The notes: generated by a model from the sequence alone, not told the origin. Shown: positions 35,514 through 44,589, counted from the stretch's first letter. The stretch is 64,000 bases of DNA from Halomonas sp. M20 (GCF_020622265.1 NZ_JACNMQ010000001.1:186001-250000), one strand, 5' to 3'. Numbers and translations: made by a program.

Positions 35514-36743
35514 ATGAGCCAACAACAAGAGAATGGCATCTCACGCCGCGATTTTGTCCGCATTTCCGGCCGCTTCGGCTTGACCTCGACCCTGCTGGCC
35601 GCCTCCGGCATAGGTGCCACCATGACTGCTTCGAGTCTGGCGCGGGCGGCGGAAGAAGAGGAAAAGAAGCGCAACCAGACCACCCCCAAGCATACCTTGC
35701 GTTTCGGGGCCTCAGGCTTCAACGAGCGCAATCTGGATATTCAGAAATCCGGCCAGCTGTTCTTTGCCCGGGATATCGAGGCCCGCACCAACGGGGCGAT
35801 TCGCGTCGAGTTCATGGGCAGCAACGAGGTATGCAACCAGCTCGACTGCGTAAGCAAGACCCAGCAGGGCATTGTCGATATGTTCTCGGCCTCGACTCAG
35901 AACTCCGCTGGAGGCGCGCCTTATTACAACGTGCTCGACTTCGCTTATATGTTTCCGTCGACGGCATCGATGTTTCATTTCTTCTACGACAATCGCAGCG
36001 AAAAGCTCTTTCGAGAGCCGCTGCGTGAGCGCCACAATATTCAGTTCCTGTTCACCCACTGCGATCTGCGCGGCCTGATGATGGGGCTCAAATGGGCGGA
36101 TAAGCCGCTGGTCACCAGTCTCGAGGATCTGGCGGGCACCAAGAACCGGGTGACCGGCACCCAATTGGGTCGTATCGCCATGCAACAGCTGAATCTCAAT
36201 CCGGTACCGGTGGCCTGGGAAGAGACGCTGGACGGCCTGCGCCAGGGGCTGCTCGATGGCTCGGAAACCTGGATGGCGGCGGTGGCCTACGCGGGCATGG
36301 CGCCGGTGGTCTCCCAGGCGGTGGATCTGCGCTTTTTCGCCGGTACCGAGCATACCGCCATGAGCTTGCCGGTCTTCGACAAGCTGGGTGGCGACCTCCA
36401 GGATCAGGTGATGGAGTCAGCCTACACGGCACAGATATTCACTCAAGGCATGAACGAGGCGGGGCGCGTGCAGGTTGTCGGCGCAGCGGAAAACCCCATG
36501 CCAGGCACCGTCTTCGCCAAGAACAACGTGCGGGTCGCACCGCTTTCGGATGAAGTGCGTCAGCAGGCTGCCGAGATGTGCGCGCCGGAGTTCAACCCAG
36601 AGCCCTGGGAGCAGTGGCGTGAGCGTCTCAATGGCTGGGCCGGTGGTATCGATGTCTACCAGGAGATCCACGGAATCGCCCGGGAAATCCCCAGTGACAT
36701 GGCTGCGGTTAACGTCAAGCCGAACCGCTGGTGGCGCGCCTAA
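35514..36743 (+). CDS. TRAP transporter solute-binding protein (DctP family), Tat-exported
   Basis: This 409-residue periplasmic binding protein has a twin-arginine signal (SRRDFVRISG) followed by a hydrophobic stretch, so it is probably folded before export. The mature part begins at about residue 45 with HTLRFGASGFNERN and continues with the DctP fold, including GTKNRVTGTQLGRIAMQQL and WEETLDGLRQGLLDGSE. Cysteines are retained after export. The substrate is unknown; the linked dehydrogenase suggests an alcohol, polyol or hydroxy acid. AGGAG supports the ATG at 35514; an upstream ATG at 35475 would bury the Tat motif. Confidence 0.87.
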   Translation: MSQQQENGISRRDFVRISGRFGLTSTLLAASGIGATMTASSLARAAEEEEKKRNQTTPKHTLRFGASGFNERNLDIQKSGQLFFARDIEARTNGAIRVEFMGSNEVCNQLDCVSKTQQGIVDMFSASTQNSAGGAPYYNVLDFAYMFPSTASMFHFFYDNRSEKLFREPLRERHNIQFLFTHCDLRGLMMGLKWADKPLVTSLEDLAGTKNRVTGTQLGRIAMQQLNLNPVPVAWEETLDGLRQGLLDGSETWMAAVAYAGMAPVVSQAVDLRFFAGTEHTAMSLPVFDKLGGDLQDQVMESAYTAQIFTQGMNEAGRVQVVGAAENPMPGTVFAKNNVRVAPLSDEVRQQAAEMCAPEFNPEPWEQWRERLNGWAGGIDVYQEIHGIAREIPSDMAAVNVKPNRWWRA

Positions 36744-36756
36744 CTAGGAGGCTCTC

Positions 36757-37317
36757 ATGACCCCTAACGACAACACGCCAGGCCGGGCTCGCCCGGCCTG
36801 GCTCAGGCCCTTGCTCTGGCTCAATGATAACCTGGAAAAAACGGTCATTCTGATCGCCTATTCGGGAATGGCGGGTATCATCTTCGTCGAGGTGATCCGT
36901 CGCTTTCTGCTCAATCAGCAGGCCGCCTGGAGCACCAGTATTCCCATTCTGTTGTTCCTGTGGCTGACCTGGTTCGGCGCCTCCCTCAATGTCAAGAAGC
37001 GCAGCCATCTCTCTCTCAATGAGCTGCGCATGCGCATGCCCTATAAAGGGCAATTCGCTTGTCTGATTCTGGATGCAGTGTTGTGGATTGGCTTCGGGAT
37101 ATTGGTCATCTACTACTCGACACAGCAAGTGACCCTGGCTTATGACAATTTCGCCATCGTCAGTGGCACCAATGACGTCATGCAGTGGTGGTTCTATCTC
37201 GCCACCCCCGTGGCCTGGGTGTTGCTGCTCTTCCGTGTCTTGCAGAACCTTTACTACGACACCCAGCGCTTCAAGCGTGGGGAGCCGTTCAACCTGCAAC
37301 CCGCGATCATGGACTAA
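36757..37317 (+). CDS. TRAP transporter small permease (DctQ family)
   Basis: This 186-residue protein has four membrane spans. WSTSIPILLFLWLTWFGASL with the following KRSHLSL is the typical DctQ core. It forms the membrane complex with the large subunit encoded 11 bp downstream. A strong TAGGAGG lies before the ATG, 13 bp after the binding-protein gene, so the three TRAP genes form one operon. Confidence 0.88.
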   Translation: MTPNDNTPGRARPAWLRPLLWLNDNLEKTVILIAYSGMAGIIFVEVIRRFLLNQQAAWSTSIPILLFLWLTWFGASLNVKKRSHLSLNELRMRMPYKGQFACLILDAVLWIGFGILVIYYSTQQVTLAYDNFAIVSGTNDVMQWWFYLATPVAWVLLLFRVLQNLYYDTQRFKRGEPFNLQPAIMD

Positions 37318-37328
37318 AGGAGGCTATC

Positions 37329-38615
37329 ATGACAGATGGTACTTTGATCGGCCTTGTGACATTCCTGATCGTGGGGCTTTTTCTCATTGGTGTGCCGATC
37401 TTTCTGGTGATCGGCCTATGGGTAGTCGGTGTCAGTATCATCATCGACTTCAGTCTGGCCAACATCGGTGTGACGCTGTTTCAGGGGCTACGCTTCTTCG
37501 GGCTACTGGCGTTACCGCTATTCATCCTCACCGGCGACCTGATCAACGCGGCAGGTATCGCCAAACGATTGTCGGACTTTGCTTACTCCGTATTAGGCTG
37601 GTTGAGGGGCGGCATGGGTATGGCAACCCTGGGCGCTTGCGGCATGTTCGCGGCGATCTCCGGGTCCAATGCCGGGACCACGGCGACCATCGGTTCCATC
37701 ATGCATCCGGAAATGGTCAAGAACGGCTATGACGAGCGTTTTGCCGCCGCCACGGCGGCCTCCGGAGGCACCGTGGGCATCATCATTCCGCCGAGTATCA
37801 TCTTCATCGTCTACGGCTTCATGATGAATCTCTCTATCAGCGACCTGTTCATTGCCGGCATGATACCCGGGGCGCTGATGGTGCTGGTGATGATGCTGGC
37901 CTGTAATTGGGTTTCTCGCCGCAATCGCTGGGGCACGTTGATTCCGTTTCGCCTGGGGAATAGCCTGCGTCATGCGGGCAAGGCGTATCTGGGCTTTGCC
38001 ACCATTGGTGTAGTGCTCTACGGCATCTACTCAGGGCTTTTCTCGCCGACCGAAGCGGCGGCGGTCACTGTCGGCTTCACGTTGATCGCGGGGCTATTGA
38101 TCACCCGGGAGATCAAGTTCAAGAACCTGCCGGCCATCCTGTTGCGTTCGGGACAGATCGCGGGGATGCTGGCGCCGCTGATCGCTATCTCCGTGGTCAT
38201 GCAGCAGCTGCTTTCTGTGCTAGGGGTCGGGCAGTTACTCAACGAACTGCTGCTCGGGCTGGGCAATTACTACATCGTGCTGGGCATTTGCATGGCGATC
38301 ATTCTGGTGGCAGGCATGGTACTGGAGAGCCTGCCGATCACCATCATTTTAGCGCCGATTCTCGCACCGATCGCACAGAACGTGGGAGTGGATCCGATCC
38401 ACTTCTCGGTCATCTTCCTGGTGGGAGCGGCCATCGGTTTTATCACGCCGCCGTTCGGCCTCAACCTTTACGTGGCCAGCAGTATTACCGGCATCCCTTA
38501 TTTACGACTGGTGAAGTACATCATTCCGTACTTTGTCGTATTGATACTGTGCTGGCTGGCGATTGCGCTATGGCCGGCGTTGTCGATGTATCTGGTGCAA
38601 TTTGGCGGAAGCTGA
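37329..38615 (+). CDS. TRAP transporter large permease (DctM family)
   Basis: This 428-residue membrane subunit drives sodium- or proton-coupled uptake. Around twelve spans are visible, with GVPIFLVIGLWV, FAAISGSNAGTTATIGSIM, GGTVGIIIPPSIIFIVYG, SPTEAAAVTV and GFITPPFGLNLYVASSITG, all DctM landmarks. Start at 37329 is set by AGGAGG. It is the last gene of the TRAP operon, ending before a strong hairpin. Confidence 0.9.
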   Translation: MTDGTLIGLVTFLIVGLFLIGVPIFLVIGLWVVGVSIIIDFSLANIGVTLFQGLRFFGLLALPLFILTGDLINAAGIAKRLSDFAYSVLGWLRGGMGMATLGACGMFAAISGSNAGTTATIGSIMHPEMVKNGYDERFAAATAASGGTVGIIIPPSIIFIVYGFMMNLSISDLFIAGMIPGALMVLVMMLACNWVSRRNRWGTLIPFRLGNSLRHAGKAYLGFATIGVVLYGIYSGLFSPTEAAAVTVGFTLIAGLLITREIKFKNLPAILLRSGQIAGMLAPLIAISVVMQQLLSVLGVGQLLNELLLGLGNYYIVLGICMAIILVAGMVLESLPITIILAPILAPIAQNVGVDPIHFSVIFLVGAAIGFITPPFGLNLYVASSITGIPYLRLVKYIIPYFVVLILCWLAIALWPALSMYLVQFGGS

Positions 38616-38650
38616 CGCCCATGGATATGCAGGTATGTCGGTTTACCTTT

Positions 38651-38677
38651 GCGGCCCTTGGTTAAACCAAGGGCCGC
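38651..38677. terminator. Strong hairpin between TRAP operon and iclR-type gene
   Basis: Arms GCGGCCCTTGG and CCAAGGGCCGC enclose TTAAA. No U-tract follows, so it may be an imperfect terminator, a processing hairpin, or an operator before the IclR gene 39 bp downstream. Confidence 0.5.
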
Positions 38678-38715
38678 GGTATCATTGGCGGCTCGAATAA
38701 CCCAGGGAACATTGC

Positions 38716-39474
38716 ATGTCATTGCCGACGAATTCCACACTGCTAAGAGCCATCGCCATCATGGAAGAGGTGGTGCGCACCCAGGGTGGTGTAACCGCTG
38801 CGGACATCGGCAAGCGCTTGAATATTCCCAAGCCCACAGCCCATCGGTTGCTGGCTCAGCTGGAGCAGGAAGGACTGATCAAGCGCGAACTGGACGGACG
38901 CCATCTTGTACCGGGGCAGCGTATGAAACAGCTGGCTTTCGGTATCCTCGCTAGTCCCAGTGTCAGTGCAGCGCTGCGAGCCGTACTGCAACGCCTTTCG
39001 GAGCAGGTGGGGGAGACCTGTAACCTATCGGTACGCAGTGAACACGAAGTCATCTACTTCGATCGGGTCGAGACCAATTGGCCGGTGCGGGTGCAACTAG
39101 CGCCGGGCTCCCGACTGCCTCTGCACTGCACGGCCAGTGGCAAGCTGTTTCTGGCTTTGATGCCTCATGAGCAGCGCCGCACTCTGATCGCAAGTCTTTC
39201 CATGAAACCCCATACCCCGCACACTGCAACGACGACGGAGCAGCTCGAAGAGCGTCTCAAGCATATCGAGCGTGAGCGTATCAGCACCGATGACGAGGAG
39301 TTCATCGAAGGCATGGTGGCGGTGGCGGTGCCGGTCTACGACCGCGCCAATAATGTGCTGGCGTCGCTTGCGATCCATGCGCCCAGCATGCGCCAACCGC
39401 TCGAGAAACTATTGGAGCAGGTGCCGCTGATGCGCGAAGCGACCCGGGAATTGGAGAGTGTTTTGGAAGAGTGA
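38716..39474 (+). CDS. IclR-family transcriptional regulator
   Basis: This 252-residue regulator has the IclR winged helix at 10-70 (GGVTAADIGKRLNIPKPTAH, RLLAQLEQEGLI) and the C-terminal effector domain with CNLSVRSEHEVIYFDRVE and PLHCTASGKLFLALM. IclR proteins bind a small metabolite, often the substrate or intermediate of the pathway they control. Its position next to the TRAP operon and GMC gene makes those the likely targets. Whether it represses or activates cannot be told. Confidence 0.88.
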   Translation: MSLPTNSTLLRAIAIMEEVVRTQGGVTAADIGKRLNIPKPTAHRLLAQLEQEGLIKRELDGRHLVPGQRMKQLAFGILASPSVSAALRAVLQRLSEQVGETCNLSVRSEHEVIYFDRVETNWPVRVQLAPGSRLPLHCTASGKLFLALMPHEQRRTLIASLSMKPHTPHTATTTEQLEERLKHIERERISTDDEEFIEGMVAVAVPVYDRANNVLASLAIHAPSMRQPLEKLLEQVPLMREATRELESVLEE

Positions 39475-39519
39475 GGGCCGAGTTGCGGGGGCCCCGGTCG
39501 ATAAGCGTCGAAAACCTAC

Positions 39520-39548
39520 TTGTCATCCCCGAGCGCTGTCAGTAATAT
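39520..39548 (+). promoter_or_regulatory. Promoter of the tRNA-Lys cluster
   Basis: TTGTCA (39520-39525), a 17-bp spacer and TATAAT-like TAATAT (39543-39548), followed by a GC-rich discriminator (GTGCGCCCTG). The discriminator is typical of stringently controlled stable-RNA promoters. Confidence 0.6.
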
Positions 39549-39564
39549 GTGCGCCCTGTCGAGG

Positions 39565-39639
39565 GGGTCGTTAGCTCAGCGGTAGAGCAGTTGGCTTTTA
39601 ACCAATTGGTCGTAGGTTCGAATCCTACACGACCCACCA
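39565..39639 (+). tRNA. tRNA-Lys (UUU), copy 1
   Basis: Acceptor stem GGGTCGT pairs with ACGACCC. The anticodon arm is TTGG-CTTTTAA-CCAA with anticodon TTT. The T-arm is GTAGG-TTCGAAT-CCTAC, and CCA is encoded. The length is 75 bases. It is identical to copies 2 and 3. Confidence 0.97.
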
Positions 39640-39657
39640 TCTCGACGGCCCGGCGGC

Positions 39658-39732
39658 GGGTCGTTAGCTCAGCGGTAGAGCAGTTGGCTTTTAACCAATT
39701 GGTCGTAGGTTCGAATCCTACACGACCCACCA
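39658..39732 (+). tRNA. tRNA-Lys (UUU), copy 2
   Basis: Same 75-base sequence as copy 1, with encoded CCA; separated from it by 18 bases. Probably processed from a common transcript. Confidence 0.97.
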
Positions 39733-39781
39733 TCACCGCCGTTTTGATATTTCTCGTAGTCTCAGTGATCAATATTGTCAC

Positions 39782-39856
39782 GGGTCGTTAGCTCAGCGGT
39801 AGAGCAGTTGGCTTTTAACCAATTGGTCGTAGGTTCGAATCCTACACGACCCACCA
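39782..39856 (+). tRNA. tRNA-Lys (UUU), copy 3
   Basis: Same 75-base sequence as copies 1 and 2; 49 bases after copy 2. A terminator follows 8 bases after the CCA end. Confidence 0.97.
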
Positions 39857-39864
39857 GATTTCTG

Positions 39865-39896
39865 CGCCCTCGCATTTTTGCATGCGAGGGCGTTTT
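39865..39896 (+). terminator. Rho-independent terminator of the tRNA-Lys cluster
   Basis: Perfect 11-bp stem CGCCCTCGCAT with ATGCGAGGGCG and a TTTTTGC loop region, followed by TTTT. Confidence 0.85.
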
Positions 39897-40032
39897 GCTA
39901 TTCGTGCGGAGCATTTTCGCGCTAGACTTGTCAAAATTCGTGAGTTGGGCGCGTCGGACGATCGAAAAGATCGATCGCATTCGGCGCTTCTAAAATGCAG
40001 GGGGATTCCCTGCCGATAGAGTGATAGACACG

Positions 40033-41061
40033 ATGACGACCATGACGCCTCGCGCGAGGGTGCAAGAGCATCTGGCTCGCGCCTATTGTCCTACGCGGAT
40101 TCCTGCCGAGGATGAAGCCCGCATCGACGAGATCAAGCGCTTGTTGAATGAGCGCAACGCAGTTCTCGTCGCCCACTACTATACCGATGATGCCATCCAG
40201 CAGCTGGCGGAAGAGACCGGCGGGTGCGTCTCCGATTCCCTGGAGATGGCGCGCTTCGGCGCCCGTCATGAAGCCTCGACGCTAGTGGTCGCCGGGGTAC
40301 GCTTCATGGGGGAGACCGCCAAGATTCTCTCGCCGGAAAAGCGAGTGTTGATGCCGACTCTGGAGGCTACCTGCTCTCTGGATATCGGCTGCCCCGCGGA
40401 TGAGTTCAGCGCTTTCTGCGATGCACATCCGGATCGTACCGTGGTGGTCTATGCCAATACCTCCGCGGCAGTGAAGGCCCGGGCCGACTGGGTGGTGACG
40501 TCCTCTATCGCCGTGGATGTGATCGAGCATCTGCAGGCCAAGGGCGAGAAGATCCTGTGGGCCCCGGACAAGCATCTGGGTGGCTACATTCAAAATCAGA
40601 CCGGCGCCGACATGCTGCTGTGGGACGGTGCCTGTATCGTCCATGAAGAGTTCAAGGCCAAGGGCATCACCGATCTCAAGGCGCTGTACCCGGATGCCGC
40701 CGTGCTGGTGCATCCGGAATCGCCGGCCAGCGTGGTGGCGATTGCCGATGAGGTGGGCTCCACCTCGCAGCTAATCAAAGCGGCCAAGGCGTTGCCTCAA
40801 CAGGAGATGATCGTCGCCACTGATCGCGGCATCTTCTTCAAAATGCAGCAGGCGGTGCCGGGCAAGACTTTGTTCGAAGCGCCCACTGCCGGCAATGGCG
40901 CAACCTGCAGGAGCTGCGCCCACTGCCCCTGGATGGCGATGAATGCTCTCGACAATCTGGCCGGGGCGCTGCGTGACTACAGCGGTGAGATATTCGTCGA
41001 CGATGAGTTGCGTCAGCGGGCGTTGAAGCCTTTAGAGCGGATGCTCAACTTCAAACGCTAG
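40033..41061 (+). CDS. nadA: Quinolinate synthase A
   Basis: This 342-residue [4Fe-4S] enzyme condenses iminoaspartate with dihydroxyacetone phosphate to give quinolinate in NAD synthesis. Cluster ligands by position are Cys114 ([10 protein letters not shown]), Cys201 (GACIVHEEF) and Cys298 in the CRSCAHC block, each one residue off the E. coli numbering. [16 protein letters not shown] and CVSDSLEMA form the substrate site. A GTG at 40021 would add four residues; neither start has a strong ribosome site. nadC, the next enzyme in the pathway, is at 49.7 kb on the other strand; nadB is not in the window. Confidence 0.95.
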   Translation: MTTMTPRARVQEHLARAYCPTRIPAEDEARIDEIKRLLNERNAVLVAHYYTDDAIQQLAEETGGCVSDSLEMARFGARHEASTLVVAGVRFMGETAKILSPEKRVLMPTLEATCSLDIGCPADEFSAFCDAHPDRTVVVYANTSAAVKARADWVVTSSIAVDVIEHLQAKGEKILWAPDKHLGGYIQNQTGADMLLWDGACIVHEEFKAKGITDLKALYPDAAVLVHPESPASVVAIADEVGSTSQLIKAAKALPQQEMIVATDRGIFFKMQQAVPGKTLFEAPTAGNGATCRSCAHCPWMAMNALDNLAGALRDYSGEIFVDDELRQRALKPLERMLNFKR

Positions 41062-41068
41062 ATGGTTT

Positions 41069-42511
41069 TTAGAGTTGCTGGGCGGCCGTGCGATACTCCA
41101 GATACTCCCTGCGACGCTGCTGGATACGACTCGCCATGCCAAAGTTATTGTCACGCTTGGCGACATCTTCGGCGACCTCGAGTTGGCGGATGGCTCGATC
41201 GATGCTGCCGCTCAGTTGTAGCTGTTCGGCCCGGGCCAGATGCCCCCAGATTTCGCGGCCACTGCGTCCGGCGGCCTCGGCGAGAAGGGCAAATATCTGA
41301 GGGTCTTCCGAGGCCTGCTGACTGAGTTCACGAAGCGCATCGAAGGCTCGGTCCGGGTCTGTCTGCAGCAGGATGTCGGCCTGGAGCAGTGCCGCTGGAA
41401 AATAACCCGGAGAGAGTCTCAAGATGCGCTGGGCACGTTCGAGCGCCGCGCCGCGTCGCCCAGCCTCCAGCGCGATTTCAGCGGCGCTGGCCGGGATCAA
41501 CGATAGATCCGGCAGTTCGTGAGCCAGGCGGTCGAGGCTATCGAGGGCGTCGTCGGTACGATTCTGCTCCGCGGCGATGAGCGCTTCCAGATAGAGGATG
41601 GCGCTTTGAGGCGGATTGTCCTGGCGTAGTTGCGACATGGCCTGGGTTGGAGCGTCCTGGTTCAGCTTGAGCAAGGCGCGAGCGCGAATCATGGCGTAGG
41701 TCGGGTCTTGGCCCGAGGCCGCTGCGTGAAGTTGATCGGCGCGGCTCTGGGTATCGCTGATACGGGATTCCGTGACTGGGTGGGTCAACAGAAATTCCGG
41801 CGGGTTGCCCCCTTGCAGACTGGTCAGACGTTGCATGGCGCGAAACATGGCAGGCATGGCCTGAGGATCGAATCCCGCATCCGCCATGGCATCGAGACCT
41901 ACCCGGTCTGCCTCCTGCTCGAAGCGCCGGGAATAGGCTAGCTGATCCTGAATGAACGCCGCCTGGGAGCCCGCCATGGCGGCAAGCCCGGCATTGCCAC
42001 CACCGCCGGCAGCGATCACCATGCCTGCCAGCATGGCGGCCATGGTGGGTAGCTGAGTCTCTTCGATACGCTCCATGCGCCGCGCGAAATGGCGCTGGGA
42101 CAGATGGCCGAGTTCGTGAGCCAGCACCGAGGCGAAGGCGTCTTCGCTAGGCGCGAAGGAGAACAGTCCGGCATTCACGCCGACGATGCCGCCGGGCACC
42201 GCAAAGGCATTGAGTAGTCGGCTGTCCACCAGGGTAACGATTACCTGGGTATTGCCGATATCACTGTAAGGCAGGAGCCGAGAGAGAACCGACTCTACAT
42301 AGCGCTGAGTGATCGGATCCTGCCAGGCCTGGGTCTGGGCCCGGAACTGGCGCAGCCAGGCACGGCCGAGGCGATGCTCTTCGTCGCTGGAGACGCTGCT
42401 TCCACCGCTACCTAGAGAGGGAAGGCCGTAGTCGTCGGCGTGCAGCGGCGTCGAGAGCGAGGCGAGTGCCAGGGCGCCTACCAGTACCGACGTTGTTATT
42501 TTACGCAGCAT
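41069..42511 (-). CDS. bepA: Periplasmic M48 metalloprotease/chaperone BepA
   Basis: This 480-residue protein has a signal peptide (cleavage after about residue 25, LHADD) and an M48 peptidase domain with HELGH at 132-136, the zinc site. The third ligand region FEQEADRVGLDAM follows. A C-terminal TPR-like array covers about 290-470 (repeated A/L helices such as ALIAAEQNRTDDALDSL). BepA maintains outer-membrane protein assembly and degrades misfolded LptD. The gene order bepA, perM, bcp, dapA, bamC, purC resembles that of E. coli. It ends 8 bp from convergent nadA. Confidence 0.93.
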   Translation of the reverse strand: MLRKITTSVLVGALALASLSTPLHADDYGLPSLGSGGSSVSSDEEHRLGRAWLRQFRAQTQAWQDPITQRYVESVLSRLLPYSDIGNTQVIVTLVDSRLLNAFAVPGGIVGVNAGLFSFAPSEDAFASVLAHELGHLSQRHFARRMERIEETQLPTMAAMLAGMVIAAGGGGNAGLAAMAGSQAAFIQDQLAYSRRFEQEADRVGLDAMADAGFDPQAMPAMFRAMQRLTSLQGGNPPEFLLTHPVTESRISDTQSRADQLHAAASGQDPTYAMIRARALLKLNQDAPTQAMSQLRQDNPPQSAILYLEALIAAEQNRTDDALDSLDRLAHELPDLSLIPASAAEIALEAGRRGAALERAQRILRLSPGYFPAALLQADILLQTDPDRAFDALRELSQQASEDPQIFALLAEAAGRSGREIWGHLARAEQLQLSGSIDRAIRQLEVAEDVAKRDNNFGMASRIQQRRREYLEYRTAAQQL

Positions 42512-42621
42512 GACTATCCTCGTGGACGGGTAACGCCAGTAGCGGCATGATCTCTCGACATTGATTCGAGAAAGAAAGTGCCTTTAAATCGAGACGATTT
42601 TCTATTCTCACGGGAGATGTC

Positions 42622-42867
42622 ATGGCTCTGCAACCTGACGATGTGCTCGATGCGCGTGGCCTGCACTGTCCGCTGCCACTGCTCAAGGCCAAACAATCCC
42701 TGGCAAGCCTTGAAGCCGGCGGCATACTTTACGTGATGGCAACGGATCCAGGTTCTTGGCGGGACTTCGAAACCTTCATCGAACAGAGCGATTTCGAGCT
42801 TCTGTCCCGAGAGGAAAGTAGCGACGAATACCACTACTGGATTCGCAAGGGTACCGCTGCTATATGA
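42622..42867 (+). CDS. TusA-family sulfur-carrier protein
   Basis: This 81-residue protein has the TusA/SirA fold with the active Cys16 in LDARGLHCPLPLLKAK (CPxP motif). Canonical TusA hands sulfur to TusD in 2-thiouridine synthesis. The local pairing with bepA and perM is seen for TusA paralogues of unclear role, so I leave the symbol empty. GGGAGATG precedes the ATG. Its stop overlaps the perM start (ATGA), indicating translational coupling. Confidence 0.88.
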   Translation: MALQPDDVLDARGLHCPLPLLKAKQSLASLEAGGILYVMATDPGSWRDFETFIEQSDFELLSREESSDEYHYWIRKGTAAI

Positions 42868-43961
42868 AGATGAAAGAGGTCCTGAAATCCTGGGCCGAGC
42901 GGTATTTTTCCGACGAGGAAGCCGTCGTTCTCCTGCTGGTGCTGCTCCTGGGTTTTGCCATCGTGATCTGGATGGGCAAGATGCTGGCCCCTTTCTTCAC
43001 CGCGTTGATCATCGCCTTCTTGCTGCAGGGGATCGTCGCCTGGCTGGAGCGGCTTGGCTTGCCCCGGCTGCTATCGGTATTGACGGTATTTCTGATTTTT
43101 ATCGGGGCTCTGCTGGCCCTGGCCCTGGTGATATTGCCCCTGGTCTGGAATCAGATGGTCGATCTGGTCCAGGAAACTCCGCGCATGTTTGCCCGAGTTC
43201 AACAGCTGTTGGATGGACTTCAGGCGCGCTATCCCACGGTGATCACCCCGGATCAGATCCAGGTCTGGATCTCCACGGCGGGGCGAGAGGCAACGCTGCT
43301 CGGCCAGCGGGCATTGACGCTGTCGCTATCATCGCTAGGCAACCTGCTGGGATTGATCATCTATCTGGTGCTGGTGCCGATTCTGGTGTTCTTTCTACTC
43401 AAGGACCGGGAGTCGCTGACACGCTTTTTCCTATCGCTACTGCCGCAAAAACGTGCCTTGATGACCAACGTATGGCACGAGATGGACCATCAGATCGCCA
43501 ACTACGTACGCGGCAAGGTAATCGAGATTCTCATCGTCGGCAGCGCAGCCTACGTAACCTTCTGGTTTTTTGGACTGCCCTACACGGCACTGCTGGGTCT
43601 GACGGTAGGGCTCTCGGTGCTGGTGCCCTACATCGGGGCTGCGATCGCGACGATTCCAGTGGCAGCCGTGGCGGGGTTCTACTTTGGCATCAGCGACGAG
43701 TTCGTTTATGTGGTCGTCGCTTACGGTGTACTGCAGGCGCTGGATGGCAACGTGCTGGTGCCTGTACTGTTCTCCGAGGCGGTCAATCTGCATCCGGTAT
43801 CGATCATCCTGGCGGTGCTGTTCTTCGGGGGCATCTGGGGGTTCTGGGGAATATTCTTCGCCATTCCGCTGGCGACACTGCTCAAGGCCCTGGTCAGAGC
43901 CTGGCCCCGTAGCGTCGGGCAGCGGGGGCTGCCCATTCGTCAGGTTGATCTGGAAGATTAA
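42864..43961 (+). CDS. perM: AI-2E family transporter PerM
   Basis: This 365-residue membrane protein of the AI-2 exporter-like family has about eight spans. LAPFFTALIIAFLLQGIVAWLE lies near the N terminus and YLVLVPILVFFLLKDRE in the middle. The C-terminal core contains PYIGAAIATIPVA, ALDGNVLVPVLFSEAVNLHP and GIWGFWGIFFAIPLA. In some halophiles relatives act as Na+/H+ antiporters; in E. coli PerM is a putative permease. It is linked to tusA-type and bepA genes. Repeat element C starts immediately at the end of the stop codon. Confidence 0.88.
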   Translation: MKMKEVLKSWAERYFSDEEAVVLLLVLLLGFAIVIWMGKMLAPFFTALIIAFLLQGIVAWLERLGLPRLLSVLTVFLIFIGALLALALVILPLVWNQMVDLVQETPRMFARVQQLLDGLQARYPTVITPDQIQVWISTAGREATLLGQRALTLSLSSLGNLLGLIIYLVLVPILVFFLLKDRESLTRFFLSLLPQKRALMTNVWHEMDHQIANYVRGKVIEILIVGSAAYVTFWFFGLPYTALLGLTVGLSVLVPYIGAAIATIPVAAVAGFYFGISDEFVYVVVAYGVLQALDGNVLVPVLFSEAVNLHPVSIILAVLFFGGIWGFWGIFFAIPLATLLKALVRAWPRSVGQRGLPIRQVDLED

Positions 43962-44099
43962 AATCCATGCATGAGCTACTGCGCTTGGTCATACAGCGTT
44001 AAAACTGGTCTCAGAATACTCATTTACACCTGTAAACTCCGTTTCTTCTTCCAGTTTTGCCTTGTCTGACCTTCGCTCGTGACGCTCATGAATGGATTT
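43961..44099. repeat. Interspersed hairpin element, copy C
   Basis: The core stem is AAAACTGG (44001-44008) with CCAGTTTT (44051-44058); the loop contains CTCATTTAC-ACCT-GTAAACTCCG. Further arms pair: GGTCA/TGACC (43987 and 44067), ATGAGC/GCTCAT (43971 and 44084) and AAATCCAT/ATGGATTT (43961 and 44092). Flanks CATACAGCGTTAAAA and GCCTTGTCTGACC match the other copies. It fills the gap between convergent perM and bcp. Confidence 0.8.
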
Positions 44100-44109
44100 A
44101 GGGGTTGCG

Positions 44110-44589
44110 CTAGCGCGCCGTCGCGTTAAGTTCCTGGGCCGCTTCGAGTACCTTTTCGACGTGGCCCGGTACTTTGACTCCGCGCCACTCCTGGGCCAGT
44201 TTGCCGTTCTTGTCGATCAGGAAAGTGCTGCGTTCGACCCCCAGGTGCTCCTTGCCGTACATCTTCTTGAGTTTGATGACATCGAACAGCTGACAAAGGG
44301 CTTCGTCCTTGTCGGAGATCAGCTCGAAGTTGAAGCCCTGTTTGGCCTTGAAATTCTCATGAGCGCGCAGGCCGTCCCGGGAAACGCCAAAGATGCGGGT
44401 GTTGGCCTCGTCGAAGGCGTTCTTGTGATCGCGAAAATTGCCGCCTTCGGTGGTGCACCCCGGCGTGCTGTCCTTGGGGTAGAAATAGATCACTACCTGT
44501 TCACCCTCGAGTCGGGACAGCGTAACGGTGGTGTCGTTGGTCGCCTCGGCGGTGAAGTCGGGAACCTCTTGACCAATGCTGATACTCAT
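44110..44589 (-). CDS. bcp: Thioredoxin-dependent thiol peroxidase (Bcp/PrxQ)
   Basis: This 159-residue peroxiredoxin reduces hydroperoxides in the cytoplasm. The peroxidatic Cys45 lies in YPKDSTPGCTTEGGNF. The usual resolving Cys five residues later is absent; Cys99 (EALCQLF) is the only other cysteine, placing it in the type with a distant resolving Cys or a 1-Cys mechanism. It is divergent from dapA, as in E. coli, but gcvR, which lies between them there, is missing. Confidence 0.93.
   Translation of the reverse strand: MSISIGQEVPDFTAEATNDTTVTLSRLEGEQVVIYFYPKDSTPGCTTEGGNFRDHKNAFDEANTRIFGVSRDGLRAHENFKAKQGFNFELISDKDEALCQLFDVIKLKKMYGKEHLGVERSTFLIDKNGKLAQEWRGVKVPGHVEKVLEAAQELNATAR

Noticed and set aside
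39549-39993. Open frames on both strands across the tRNA-Lys cluster, with repeated peptides such as VGRVGFEPTTNWLKANC
   Set aside because: These are translations of tRNA sequence in the wrong sense, a well-known source of false proteins. The cloverleaf features are clear.
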